Below are positions 1-6,147 of a DNA stretch of 8,967 nt, one piece after another (positions within the stretch are counted from its first letter, which is position 1; every line of letters begins with the position of its first letter). This stretch comes from Micrococcales bacterium (GTDB lineage: Bacteria; Actinomycetota; Actinomycetes; Actinomycetales; Dermatophilaceae). The notes under the pieces are model-generated. The model ran no database searches. It was not told the origin of the DNA and was given only the letters and a program-made list of their open reading frames with translations. The position numbers and the translations under genes were made by a program. The DNA is taken from assembly GCA_030537915.1 (NCBI GenBank), contig JAUNUZ010000075.1, positions 1 through 8,967 on the forward strand, read 5' to 3'.

Positions 1-258
1 GATTTCGAAGCCCGGGCCGCCGTATTGCGCCACCGTCGTGAAGTCGAGGGCTCCCGTCGTGGGATATGTCTTCAACCCAGAGACCGAGACCAGCTCGCCA
101 TGGGCGCTACGGCCCAGGGTGTCGATCGCCGGTCCGGCCCGCAGGATGACGTAGGGCGGGTGATAGAGGGTGCTGGCGATGGCCAGGATGAGGATGACCA
201 GGAGCCCCAGCAGGTGGTTGCGGGTGCGAGCTGACAGGCGCCAGGGCGCCCGCGTCAC
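1..258 (-). CDS. YlbL/Lon-S16-type PDZ protein, N-terminal part (runs off the window)
   Basis: Partial gene: 86 codons from a GTG start at 258, open to the left edge. A short basic N-terminus (about residues 1-14) is followed by one hydrophobic segment at about 16-31 (LLGLLVILILAIAS), read as a signal anchor placing the rest outside the membrane. It continues with PPYVILRAGPAIDTLG and later a YPTTGALDFTTV stretch, both characteristic of the actinobacterial YlbL-like family, whose missing remainder normally carries a PDZ domain and a Lon-type (S16) protease domain. The GTG overlaps the TGA of moaE by 4 nt (GTGA), so translation is probably coupled. The Shine-Dalgarno match is weak (GTGGGG). 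The family role is thought to be proteolysis or quality control at the cell surface, but the substrate is unknown. The protease catalytic residues are outside the window and cannot be checked. Confidence 0.85.
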   Translation of the reverse strand, partial: MTRAPWRLSARTRNHLLGLLVILILAIASTLYHPPYVILRAGPAIDTLGRSAHGELVSVSGLKTYPTTGALDFTTVAQYGGPGFEI

Positions 259-710
259 GGGGTCCCCACCCACTCATCGGTCCCGTCGTCGAAGAGTTGG
301 TGCTTCCAGATCGGCACGCGTTCCTTGAGAGTGTCGATGAAGACCCGGCAGGCCTCGAACGCCTCGCCGCGATGCGCGGCGCCCACCGCGAGCACGACTG
401 CCAGATCGCCGATGGACAGGTGTCCGGTGCGGTGGGCCACGGCGACCGTGCGCACCCCGGGGCGCCCGGCGACCTCTCGCGCGACGGCTCCTAGAACCTC
501 TATCGCGCTGGGGTGCGCGGTGTATTCCAGCGCGGTCACCCCCCGACCGTTAGCGTGGTCGCGGACAACCCCCGTGAATGTGACGATCCCGCCGACACCG
601 GGCGCGCAGACCGCGTCGATGATCGCGCCGCTGCGCAGGGGTTCCTCCTGGATCGCGACGAGACGCACCGGGTCGAGTTCCGCTTCGGGCGTCATGTGCC
701 TCATCCTCAC
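255..710 (-). CDS. moaE: Molybdopterin synthase catalytic subunit MoaE
   Basis: Large subunit of molybdopterin synthase, which with the thiocarboxylated small subunit MoaD converts cyclic pyranopterin monophosphate to molybdopterin in the cytoplasm. Seen in the 151-aa product: FTGVVRDH (45-52), HRTG (93-96), AHRGEAF (112-118), and DTLKERVPIWKHQ (126-138), which carries the two lysines K129 and K136 matching the family's catalytic lysines. The length is typical of MoaE. The 151-aa reading uses a GTG at 710. ATGs also lie at 704 and 695; GGTGAGG abuts the 704 ATG but sits 9 nt before the 695 ATG, so a 146-aa protein starting MTPEAELDP is quite likely. The gene follows the SDR-like gene after 54 nt and overlaps the PDZ gene, so the three look like one operon. 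No moaA, moaC, moaD, moeA or moeB is visible, so the partner subunit must lie elsewhere. Confidence 0.95.
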   Translation of the reverse strand: MRMRHMTPEAELDPVRLVAIQEEPLRSGAIIDAVCAPGVGGIVTFTGVVRDHANGRGVTALEYTAHPSAIEVLGAVAREVAGRPGVRTVAVAHRTGHLSIGDLAVVLAVGAAHRGEAFEACRVFIDTLKERVPIWKHQLFDDGTDEWVGTP

Positions 711-764
711 CTATCCGTCCTGCTCGGCTGCGACCCTGTCGGTCAGCACCGGTTCGTGCCGCGC

Positions 765-1859
765 TCATAGCCCGCGGCGACGGCGTCGGCGCAGCAGGGC
801 GGCCGTCCCGACCAGAGCCACCCCGGCGCTCGCCGTGCCGAGTGCCGCATCCCGGCGCAGGGCCGCCACAGCACGGTTGCGCCGGATCTGCTCCACCATG
901 ACGCGAACGCAGGCCTCGTTGTCGAAACGGGCCGCCCAGCCGATCGACTCCAGGGCCTCGCACGAGACGACCCAGGGATAGCGCACGAAATCGAGATCCG
1001 CCCCGGAGGTGATCAGCAGGCCCGCGGCCTGTAGGCGCTGCGCGGCACCCAGCGCCGTGACGGCCGGCAGCACGAGTCGTCGCTTCCCGCTGATCTGTTC
1101 GACACGCTCCTGAGTCAACGGGTCCGGAGCGCCGACCGTGACGACAGGACCGAGCGCACCGGCCGGTTCGTGGGTGATCACGGCGAGCACGGCGCTGGCA
1201 AGATCATCGACGTGGACGAACTGCCACAGCGGCTCGCTACCGCCGAGGACGAGCAGCCGCGGCGTCTCGAAGTGCCGGGTGATCGTCGTGTCGACGCCGG
1301 GACCGACGACGGCGGCGGACCGCAGTTTGGTGACCCGCAGATCCGGCCGCGCAGCGTGCAGCCGCGCGACCTCCGCCTCGACGACGAGCAGGTCTCCGAC
1401 GAGGCCGCCGTCGTCCTGCGCGCGCAGTGGCGCATCCGGGGGCAGGGGGATCGGATTGTCCGGGCGCGCCCCATAGGCCCGCGTCGAAGTGACGACGATC
1501 AGGTGACCGCCGGGAGCCACCGCAGCGAAGGCGGCTCGGGTCAGGTCAATCAGGCCGTCTCGCCGCTTCGGGGTCTCGAGCCGCAGGTCCAGGGTCAGGT
1601 CAGTGCTCAGCGCGACGTGCACGACGGTGTCGGCGCCGTGGCCACCGAGCGCCTGGAGGACACCGCTGGGCGGCCCCTCATCAGGGTCGACGACGACGGC
1701 TCGCGCAGTGCCGGGGGCACGTAGCGATGTCGTCACGGCCTCGACGCCGAGACGTTCTCGGGAGAGACTGACGACCTGTCGGGCGATGCGCCCCTCGACG
1801 CCCATGACGCACAGCCGAGCGCCGTGACCGCTCCGAGATGTGCCGGCTGCGGAACTCAA
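765..1859 (-). CDS. Extended SDR / NAD-dependent epimerase-like protein with C-terminal hydrophobic tail
   Basis: 364 aa. A Rossmann-type GxxGxxA loop is at 20-26 (GVEGRIA), beta-strand VVHVALS at 79-85, VVTSTRAYG at 122-130, and LWQFVHVDDLA at 211-221, the last typical of extended SDR/GalE-like proteins. YPWVVS (294-299) lies near the C-terminal substrate region. The expected YxxxK dyad about 25-35 residues after the TST strand is not found (the region reads GGLVGDLLVVEAEV), so classical dehydrogenase or epimerase chemistry is doubtful. The C-terminus has a short hydrophobic stretch (about 339-356) followed by an arginine run, which may be a membrane tail. The start is a TTG at 1859, chosen because GGGAGGG lies 5 nt upstream. 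It is divergent from the Zincin_2 gene across 100 nt and is first in the SDR-moaE-PDZ operon. The substrate is unknown, and the protein may only bind NAD(P) or act as a sensor. Confidence 0.85.
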   Translation of the reverse strand: MSSAAGTSRSGHGARLCVMGVEGRIARQVVSLSRERLGVEAVTTSLRAPGTARAVVVDPDEGPPSGVLQALGGHGADTVVHVALSTDLTLDLRLETPKRRDGLIDLTRAAFAAVAPGGHLIVVTSTRAYGARPDNPIPLPPDAPLRAQDDGGLVGDLLVVEAEVARLHAARPDLRVTKLRSAAVVGPGVDTTITRHFETPRLLVLGGSEPLWQFVHVDDLASAVLAVITHEPAGALGPVVTVGAPDPLTQERVEQISGKRRLVLPAVTALGAAQRLQAAGLLITSGADLDFVRYPWVVSCEALESIGWAARFDNEACVRVMVEQIRRNRAVAALRRDAALGTASAGVALVGTAALLRRRRRRGL

Positions 1860-1959
1860 GCAAACCCTCCCGTGGTTACCTACCTAGGGACATCTTCGCA
1901 GGAACTTGCCCTCCACCCGCTGCCACCTGACACCCACACTGATATTCAAGGAGCCGGTC
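1860..1959. promoter_or_regulatory. Divergent intergenic region between SDR and Zincin_2 genes
   Basis: A 100-nt gap between two divergent starts, so promoters for both operons should lie here or just inside the genes. What is clearly visible are two ribosome binding sites: GGGAGGG on the minus strand (1865-1871), 5 nt from the TTG at 1859, and AAGGAG on the plus strand (1948-1953), 6 nt from the GTG at 1960. I could not find a -35/-10 pair good enough to name for either direction. Confidence 0.6.
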
Positions 1960-3537
1960 GTGTCGCAGAGTCAGAATCCCCAGCCCGACCCCGACGACAT
2001 GCGCCGCCTCTTCGAGCAGTTCCTGTCGGACGCGGAGAGCAATCCGGCGATGGCCGAGGCAATGCAGGCCTTCGACCTCAACCTCTCCGGGGACGCCATC
2101 AGCTCGATTGCCGGCCAGCTCGCCGCGATGTTCGGCGCCTCGCCGACCGACGGCCTCAACCTCGAGCTGTGCACGGACATGGCGCGCAAGACGGTGGCCG
2201 CCGGGGGCGACGCGCTCGTCGATGACCGGCAGCGCAAGGCGGTCGGCGACGCGGTCGGCGTGGCGAACCTATGGCTCGATGAGGTCACCTCGATCTCGGC
2301 CTCCGAGCTGCACGCAGTGGCCCTGAGCCGCGCCGAGTGGGTCGACCGGACGATGCCCACGTGGGGCAAGCTCGTCGGCCCAGTTGCGCTCGCAGTCAAC
2401 AAGGCGATGACGTCCGCGCTAAGGGGCCAGCTCGGCGACCTCGGCGAGCGAATGGAGTCCGGTGACCTGCCGGGGTTGCCCGGCATGCCAGGCGGTGCGG
2501 ACCCGATGGGCGCGCTCGGCGGCCCGGGCGGCATGGCTGCGTTCATGCAGCAGCTCGAGCCGATGCTGGAGAAGATGAGCGCCTCGATGTTCGGCGCCCA
2601 GATCGGCCAGGCCGTCGGGGCTCTGGCAGGCGAGGTCGTCAGCGGCACCGAGGTCGGTCTCCCGCTCCTGCCCGCCGGCAGCGTCGCGATCCTTCCGGCC
2701 AATGTCAGCCGTTTCTGCGAGGGCCTGGGGGTGGACGAGGCGCAAGTGCTGCTCTACCTCGCGGTCCGTGAAGCAGCGCGCGCCCGGCTCTTCGCGGATG
2801 TGCCCTGGCTCGGCCCGCAGCTCGTCTCCGTGGTCCAGGCCTACGCCTCCGACATCAGCGTCGACACCGAGGGGATCGAGGCGAAGCTCACCGGCATCGA
2901 TCCTTCCGACCCTGCCGCGATCCAGGAAGCACTCGCGAACGGGCTCTTCTCCCCCGTCCCGAGCGAGGCCCAGAAGCGGGCGCTCGTACGGCTCGAAACC
3001 TTCCTGGCGCTTGTCGAGGGGTGGCTGGACGTCGTCACCGATCGGGCCACCGCCGGCCACCTGCCCCAGGCTGCGGCCCTGGGTGAAGCCGTTCGCCGGC
3101 GCCGCGCGAGCGGCGGCCCGGCCGAGCACACCTTCCACCACCTCGTCGGATTGGAGCTGCGCCCCCGTCGCCTGCGGGACGCGGCCAACCTCTTCGCCGC
3201 CCTGGAGAGTGCCGGCGGCGCGGCTGCCCGCGACGCCGCCTGGGAGCACCCCGACATCGCTCCGGGCGACGCGGATCTGGACGACCCGCTGGGATACGTC
3301 GAGCGCATCCGACGAGCGTCCGGCAGCCAATCCCCCGACCCCGCCTCTTCGGACCCGTCGTCGGGCCCGTCTGCGCAGACAACCGCGTCGACAGAGTCCC
3401 CGGCGGCGGGCGCTTCGGGTGGGCCCGCGCGCCCGGCTGGCACCGCCGGGTCCCTCGACCCCGAGATGGACGACATGGATGCCGCGCTCGCACGGCTGCT
3501 CGACGAGGAGGCGGGAAACGGCGACTCGCGCTCGTGA
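1960..3537 (+). CDS. Zincin_2/DUF2342-family protein (putative zinc-dependent metalloprotease-like)
   Basis: 525 aa from the GTG at 1960, chosen because AAGGAG lies 6 nt upstream; an in-frame ATG at 1906 has no such site and would add 18 unlikely residues. Family hallmarks are visible: a helical N-terminus with ALSRAEWVDRTMPTW (121-135), a Gly/Met/Pro-rich insert (168-192), GAQIGQAVGALAGEVV (212-227), LPLLPAG (234-240), VPWLGPQL (281-288), VEGWLDVVTDRA (352-363), VGLELRPRRLRDAANLF (396-412) and a C-terminal acidic DADLDDPLGYV (437-447). A Ser/Pro/Ala-rich linker (about 455-495) precedes a short acidic helix, making it longer than many relatives. Annotated homologues are called hydrolases or metalloproteases, but the candidate zinc helix here reads REAAR (270-274), so activity is doubtful. 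Its stop overlaps the NUDIX start (GTGA). No signal peptide is seen, so it is probably cytoplasmic. The true role is unknown. Confidence 0.88.
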   Translation: MSQSQNPQPDPDDMRRLFEQFLSDAESNPAMAEAMQAFDLNLSGDAISSIAGQLAAMFGASPTDGLNLELCTDMARKTVAAGGDALVDDRQRKAVGDAVGVANLWLDEVTSISASELHAVALSRAEWVDRTMPTWGKLVGPVALAVNKAMTSALRGQLGDLGERMESGDLPGLPGMPGGADPMGALGGPGGMAAFMQQLEPMLEKMSASMFGAQIGQAVGALAGEVVSGTEVGLPLLPAGSVAILPANVSRFCEGLGVDEAQVLLYLAVREAARARLFADVPWLGPQLVSVVQAYASDISVDTEGIEAKLTGIDPSDPAAIQEALANGLFSPVPSEAQKRALVRLETFLALVEGWLDVVTDRATAGHLPQAAALGEAVRRRRASGGPAEHTFHHLVGLELRPRRLRDAANLFAALESAGGAAARDAAWEHPDIAPGDADLDDPLGYVERIRRASGSQSPDPASSDPSSGPSAQTTASTESPAAGASGGPARPAGTAGSLDPEMDDMDAALARLLDEEAGNGDSRS

Positions 3538-4142
3538 CCGCACGCGATGATGCGGCTGACTCCCCCACCCCACCACTGGATCCCGGCTTCGGGCGTCTTC
3601 GTGACAGAGCTGTCGACCTCCTCGCTGGGTGGGATGCGCCCGAGGCCGGCCAGGACGCCCTGCGTGCGGACTACCTGGCGCACCTGGAGCAGCACCCAGG
3701 GGCTTGTGCCAAGGCGGGCCCGCCGGAGCATCTGACCGCGGGCGCGCTTGTCGTCAACGCGGCGTTCACTAGGACGGCCCTTGTGTTGCACGGCAAGGGG
3801 CGCCGTTGGTTCCAGCCAGGCGGTCACCTCGAGGGCAGCGATGCCGACCTCGCGTCGGCCGCCCTGCGGGAGGCGCAGGAGGAGACGGGGCTCCTTGAGC
3901 TCAGACTCGACCCGGTGCCACTTCGGCTCGATCGGCACCGCCTGGAAGCCGCGTTCGGTCGCTGCCGGGAGCATCTCGACGTGCAATTCCTGGCCGTCAC
4001 CGATGGGGTGTGCGCAGTGCGTGGCAGCGCCGAATCCGACGCCGTGCGCTGGTGGCCCCTCGACGCGTTGCCCGACGACTTGGCCGTCGGATCCCTGGTC
4101 GAAGCCGCCCGTGCACGGTTGCGGGCGGGCGAGCCGAGATGA
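3534..4142 (+). CDS. NUDIX hydrolase
   Basis: 202 aa. The Nudix box runs from G97 to L120: GHLEGSD, then LREAQEETGL, with R112, E113, E116 and E117 as the expected metal-binding and catalytic core. Spacing between the D103 position and R112 is one residue longer than in MutT, and D stands where MutT has E; a GGHxExxD form is usual in a common actinobacterial subfamily. A REHLDVQFLAV motif (145-155), conserved in that subfamily, follows. The fold normally hydrolyses a nucleoside diphosphate linked to another group; the substrate cannot be read from sequence. The N-terminal 65 residues are a helical extension of unknown role. The GTG at 3534 overlaps the upstream TGA, and the gene's own TGA overlaps the ATG of the next gene, so translation of all three is likely coupled. 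No good Shine-Dalgarno precedes the start. Confidence 0.92.
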   Translation: MTARDDAADSPTPPLDPGFGRLRDRAVDLLAGWDAPEAGQDALRADYLAHLEQHPGACAKAGPPEHLTAGALVVNAAFTRTALVLHGKGRRWFQPGGHLEGSDADLASAALREAQEETGLLELRLDPVPLRLDRHRLEAAFGRCREHLDVQFLAVTDGVCAVRGSAESDAVRWWPLDALPDDLAVGSLVEAARARLRAGEPR

Positions 4143-4933
4143 GCGCGGCCAAGCGCCGACGATCCCCGGGGTGGATGCCGCGGCAGCACGGCGCGTGGGC
4201 GATGCTGCTGCTCCCCTTGGCCGCCGGGGTGGTCCGCTCGGGGGGCGATCGCATTCACGTGCTGCTGCTCGCGGCGTGCCTCGCCGGCTACCTCGCTTTC
4301 CAGGCGGCAGGCCGATGGGCCACCTCCGGCTTCCGGTCGCGCTACCGGGCTCCGGTATTCGCCTACGGCAGCCTCGCCGCGCCGTTGATCCTGGCCCTCG
4401 TGCTCGTCCGGGCGGATCTGCTCGTCTGGGCGCCGGTCTTCATCGGGTGTGCGCTGCTGAGCCTGCTCTTTTCCTGGCGGCGGCGCGATCGTCACCTCGG
4501 CAACGACGCGGTGACGATCCTGGCCGCGAGTCTCCTGGCGCTTGTTGCTTATCAGGCGGGATATGACCCGGGCGGGACCATCGAGGTCGGCTGGCGGACG
4601 ATGTGGGCCGTCACGGCCGCGATCTTCGCCTACCTCTTCGGGACGGCTCTCTACGTCAAGACGATGATCCGCGAGCGGGGCCGGAGCGGATATGTGTGGG
4701 CATCCGTGGGCTATCACACCGTGGTCACCGCATTGGCCGCTGCGATCGCCCTGCGCCCGGCACTGCCTCCCGGGCTCCATCACCGGGCCGTCGCCACGCT
4801 GGCCGTCTTCTTCGCGGTCATGACTGTGCGGGCCTGGGCGCTGGCCGGTCGCCCTATCCGACCCCTGGCCGTCGGGCTCGGCGAGATCGCCTCGAGCGTG
4901 GCGCTGCTGGCCATCGTGGCGCTCTGGCGCTGA
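4139..4933 (+). CDS. YwiC-like family integral membrane protein
   Basis: 264 aa starting at the ATG that overlaps the NUDIX stop (ATGA). A basic N-terminus leads to WMPRQHGAWAMLLLPL (12-27), the signature opening of YwiC-like proteins. Hydrophobic segments follow at roughly 18-34, 38-57, 74-91, 95-112, 124-140, 154-172, 189-205, 217-234 and 248-263, predicting eight or nine membrane spans with short loops. WRRRDRHLGNDA (113-124) and KTMIRERG (174-181) are charged loops conserved in type. The QHGAW motif and multi-span layout loosely recall UbiA-type prenyltransferases, but the DxxxD metal motifs that would prove it are not seen. Function is unknown. It is the last gene of the Zincin_2-NUDIX-YwiC operon and ends 24 nt from a convergent gene. 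Confidence 0.88.
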   Translation: MSAAKRRRSPGWMPRQHGAWAMLLLPLAAGVVRSGGDRIHVLLLAACLAGYLAFQAAGRWATSGFRSRYRAPVFAYGSLAAPLILALVLVRADLLVWAPVFIGCALLSLLFSWRRRDRHLGNDAVTILAASLLALVAYQAGYDPGGTIEVGWRTMWAVTAAIFAYLFGTALYVKTMIRERGRSGYVWASVGYHTVVTALAAAIALRPALPPGLHHRAVATLAVFFAVMTVRAWALAGRPIRPLAVGLGEIASSVALLAIVALWR

Positions 4934-4958
4934 AGCTGCTCTCACCCTCGTCGCAGCT
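4934..4958. terminator. Weak hairpin between convergent genes
   Basis: Inverted repeat AGCTGC (4934-4939) / GCAGCT (4953-4958) with a 13-nt loop fills the 24-nt gap between the YwiC and metallopeptidase stops. It could act in both directions as a terminator, but the stem is only 6 bp and there is no T-run, so this may be chance. Confidence 0.25.
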
Positions 4959-5530
4959 CAAACTCCCACGGTGTCTTCGATGTCTTGGGCATCATCGGCG
5001 GAGTCAGGGCCGTCGGTGTCGTCGGGGTCGATGGACAGGCCGGCCGTTGCCGCGACCCCCTCGAGGTAGCCGCGGGCACGTTCCAGCCGTGGATAGCCGG
5101 CCACGAGCGCCCAGAAGCGTGGCCCGTGTCCGGGCTCCAGGAGGTGCGCCAACTCGTGCAGCAGAACGTAGTCCAAAACCCAGCTCGGCATTCCCCGCAG
5201 CTGATCGGAGACGCGGATCGTGCCGGCGGCCGGCGTGCATGAGCCCCAGCGTCGTTGCTGATTGGCGACCCAGCGCACCGAGATCGGCCGGGCTCGGCCG
5301 CCCAGATACTGCTTCGACAGCGCGACCGCCCGGGTGGCGAGCTCGGTGTCCCCGGGGCTGCGCCGGGCCCGCTTCGCGGCGACCCGTTCGCTCATCCGGT
5401 CGACCCAGTGCTTCTCCTGCGCCCGGCTGAAGGTCGCGGGGATGAGAACGACGAGCCGACCCGATTCCTCATAGGCGCTGACCGTGCGTCGCCGCCGAGC
5501 GCTGCGACGGACCTCCACGCTTGCGTTCAT
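4958..5530 (-). CDS. YgjP/DUF45-type zinc metallopeptidase (M48-like, SprT-like fold)
   Basis: 190 aa. The zinc motif HELAH is at 125-129 with E126 as general base, and the third ligand is H135 in the family motif GHGPRFW (134-140). RWGSCTPAAGTIRVSDQL (94-111) and WVLDYVLLHELAHL (117-130) are near-diagnostic for the DUF45/YgjP family. The basic N-terminus (RRSARRRRTVSAY, 8-20) also fits the family. The last 25 residues are strongly acidic and look disordered. No signal peptide is seen, so it is a cytoplasmic soluble enzyme whose substrate is unknown; a UTP-pyrophosphatase label used for E. coli YgjP should not be copied without evidence. The ATG at 5530 is preceded by GAGG with a 7-nt gap. 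It is monocistronic, convergent with the YwiC gene and divergent from the DUF5679 gene. All visible active-site residues are intact. Confidence 0.92.
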   Translation of the reverse strand: MNASVEVRRSARRRRTVSAYEESGRLVVLIPATFSRAQEKHWVDRMSERVAAKRARRSPGDTELATRAVALSKQYLGGRARPISVRWVANQQRRWGSCTPAAGTIRVSDQLRGMPSWVLDYVLLHELAHLLEPGHGPRFWALVAGYPRLERARGYLEGVAATAGLSIDPDDTDGPDSADDAQDIEDTVGV

Positions 5531-5800
5531 CCGCCCACCTCGTCTCGTTCAGCTCGTACGGTCGCTGTCCGCGCACCCGAGGTCATCGCCGCGGCGATCC
5601 CGTCTCGCGAGGATAGCCAGCCTGGTTCCGCCCGAGCCGGAGACGCGCGGGGAGCGACCCCTTCGACGTTCCTGGGTAGGAGTTGCCCCTCCCCGACACA
5701 CGTAGCAGGGCCTGACCTCCGTGGCCTGGCCCGCGCTGGTCTAGTGTGGCCTGGTCCTGGGGCCGCGACTGCGGCACGAGCCACGAGGAGACAAGAATTT
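5531..5800. promoter_or_regulatory. Divergent intergenic region, metallopeptidase / DUF5679 genes
   Basis: 270 nt without a convincing gene; open frames here are continuations of antisense or shadow frames. On the plus strand a -10-like TAGTGT (5742-5747) would start transcription about 46 nt before the DUF5679 ATG, but no -35 match sits at the right distance. A 9-bp direct repeat GTGGCCTGG (5721-5729 and 5746-5754) brackets this -10 and overlaps its end. On the minus strand a -10-like TATCCT (5610-5615) could serve the metallopeptidase, again without a clear -35. Small GC hairpins such as GGGG-AGCGA-CCCC are probably composition effects. Confidence 0.4.
5742..5747 (+). promoter_or_regulatory. 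Putative -10 box for the DUF5679 gene
   Basis: TAGTGT fits the TAnnnT pattern common in high-GC actinobacterial promoters and lies 53 nt before the start codon. No recognisable -35 is present 16-18 nt upstream, so the call rests on one hexamer and its position. Confidence 0.3.
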
Positions 5801-5965
5801 ATGACCGACACCGGTGAGACTTACAAGGGCGACTTCTACTGCGTCAAGTGCAAGGAGAAGCGCGAGGCGGAGGGCAACGTCGTCGAGACGAACGGCCGTC
5901 GCATGGCCAAGGGCAAGTGCCCGGTCTGCGGTACGAGCCTCAACCGTATTCTCGGCAAGGCCTGA
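5801..5965 (+). CDS. DUF5679 small zinc-ribbon protein
   Basis: 54 aa. Two CxxC knuckles, C14-V-K-C17 and C40-P-V-C43, form a four-cysteine zinc ribbon. Between them lies a basic and polar stretch (KEKREAEGNVVETNGRRMAKG read in two parts, 18-38), and the C-terminus is NRILGKA. This matches DUF5679, a small protein family common in Actinobacteria; the ribbon resembles those of ribosomal or nucleic-acid-binding proteins, and RNA binding is a guess only. The ATG at 5801 is preceded by AGGAG with an unusually long and A/T-rich 10-nt spacer (ACAAGAATTT), which stands out in this GC-rich sequence and may keep the start site unstructured. The gene has its own probable promoter upstream and a terminator-like hairpin 24 nt after its stop, so it may be transcribed alone. 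Function unknown. Confidence 0.92.
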   Translation: MTDTGETYKGDFYCVKCKEKREAEGNVVETNGRRMAKGKCPVCGTSLNRILGKA

Positions 5966-5968
5966 CAA

Positions 5969-6002
5969 GGCCGACCGGCTGTCGGAATGCCTGGCCGACC
6001 GG
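5969..6002 (+). repeat. 10-bp direct repeat GGCCGACCGG
   Basis: GGCCGACCGG occurs at 5969-5978 and 5993-6002, 24 nt apart. Both copies sit in the two hairpins after the DUF5679 stop, so the repeat may be a by-product of those structures or a paired binding site. Confidence 0.45.
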
Positions 6003-6015
6003 TGGGGCGCCAGGC
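5989..6015 (+). terminator. Terminator-like hairpin after the DUF5679 gene
   Basis: GCCTGGC (5989-5995) pairs perfectly with GCCAGGC (6009-6015) around a 13-nt loop, starting 24 nt after the stop. A smaller hairpin, CCGAC-CGGCT-GTCGG (5971-5985), lies just before it. No T-run follows, as is common for actinobacterial terminators. The alternative is that it is part of the structured leader of the next gene. Confidence 0.5.
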
Positions 6016-6027
6016 GTGCCGATTCAA

Positions 6028-6037
6028 TGACGCGTCA
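6028..6037. promoter_or_regulatory. Perfect palindrome TGACGCGTCA (possible operator)
   Basis: A 10-bp perfect palindrome, 3 nt upstream of the long inverted repeat that starts at 6040. Its form suits a dimeric DNA-binding protein, but no regulator gene is nearby and a 10-bp palindrome alone is weak evidence. Confidence 0.3.
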
Positions 6038-6039
6038 CC

Positions 6040-6087
6040 ACGCATACGTGGGCGACTGAGCTCCGGCCCGGTCACCCACGTATGCGT
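6040..6087. repeat. Long inverted repeat, 17-nt arms, 14-nt loop
   Basis: ACGCATACGTGGGCGAC (6040-6056) and GTCACCCACGTATGCGT (6071-6087) are reverse complements with one mismatch; the outer 13 bp pair perfectly. The loop is TGAGCTCCGGCCCG. As RNA it would form a very stable stem. There is no T-run after it, and it lies between a terminator-like hairpin and the ThiF-like gene, so it could be a second terminator, a leader structure or a protein binding site. It is the strongest non-coding symmetry in the window. Confidence 0.8.
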
Positions 6088-6089
6088 TC

Positions 6090-6132
6090 CCACAGGCCTG
6101 TCCCAGCCCACCCGGCGAGGGCGAACCTGTGG
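6090..6132 (+). repeat. Inverted repeat CCACAGG / CCTGTGG in the leader
   Basis: CCACAGG (6090-6096) pairs with CCTGTGG (6126-6132). The loop can form an inner GCCC/GGGC stem (6106-6109 with 6119-6122). The first arm is also part of a 10-bp palindrome ACAGGCCTGT (6092-6101). Together they suggest a branched RNA structure in the leader of the ThiF-like gene. Confidence 0.4.
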
Positions 6133-6147
6133 ATGAACCGCACCGGG

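Noticed and set aside
325..981. 218-aa plus-strand open frame opposite moaE and the SDR gene
   Set aside because: Antisense to a clearly conserved MoaE; composition is Ser/Arg/Thr-rich and it crosses two real genes.
2419..3986. Long minus-strand open frames (381 and 385 aa) opposite the Zincin_2 and NUDIX genes
   Set aside because: They are antisense to genes with clear family motifs, are rich in Arg/Gly/Ser with no recognisable motif, and are expected in GC-rich DNA.
3824..4945. 373-aa minus-strand open frame opposite the NUDIX and YwiC genes
   Set aside because: Shadow frame: low-complexity composition, no ribosome binding site noted, and both plus-strand genes carry strong family signatures.
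5255..5800. Upstream in-frame extension of the DUF5679 frame (to 236 aa)
   Set aside because: It runs antisense through the metallopeptidase gene and the divergent gap; the 54-aa product with two CxxC motifs and AGGAG upstream is the real gene.
6028..6087. Attachment site or IS end at the palindrome and long inverted repeat
   Set aside because: No integrase, transposase or target-site duplication is visible, and both flanking genes are intact and conserved.
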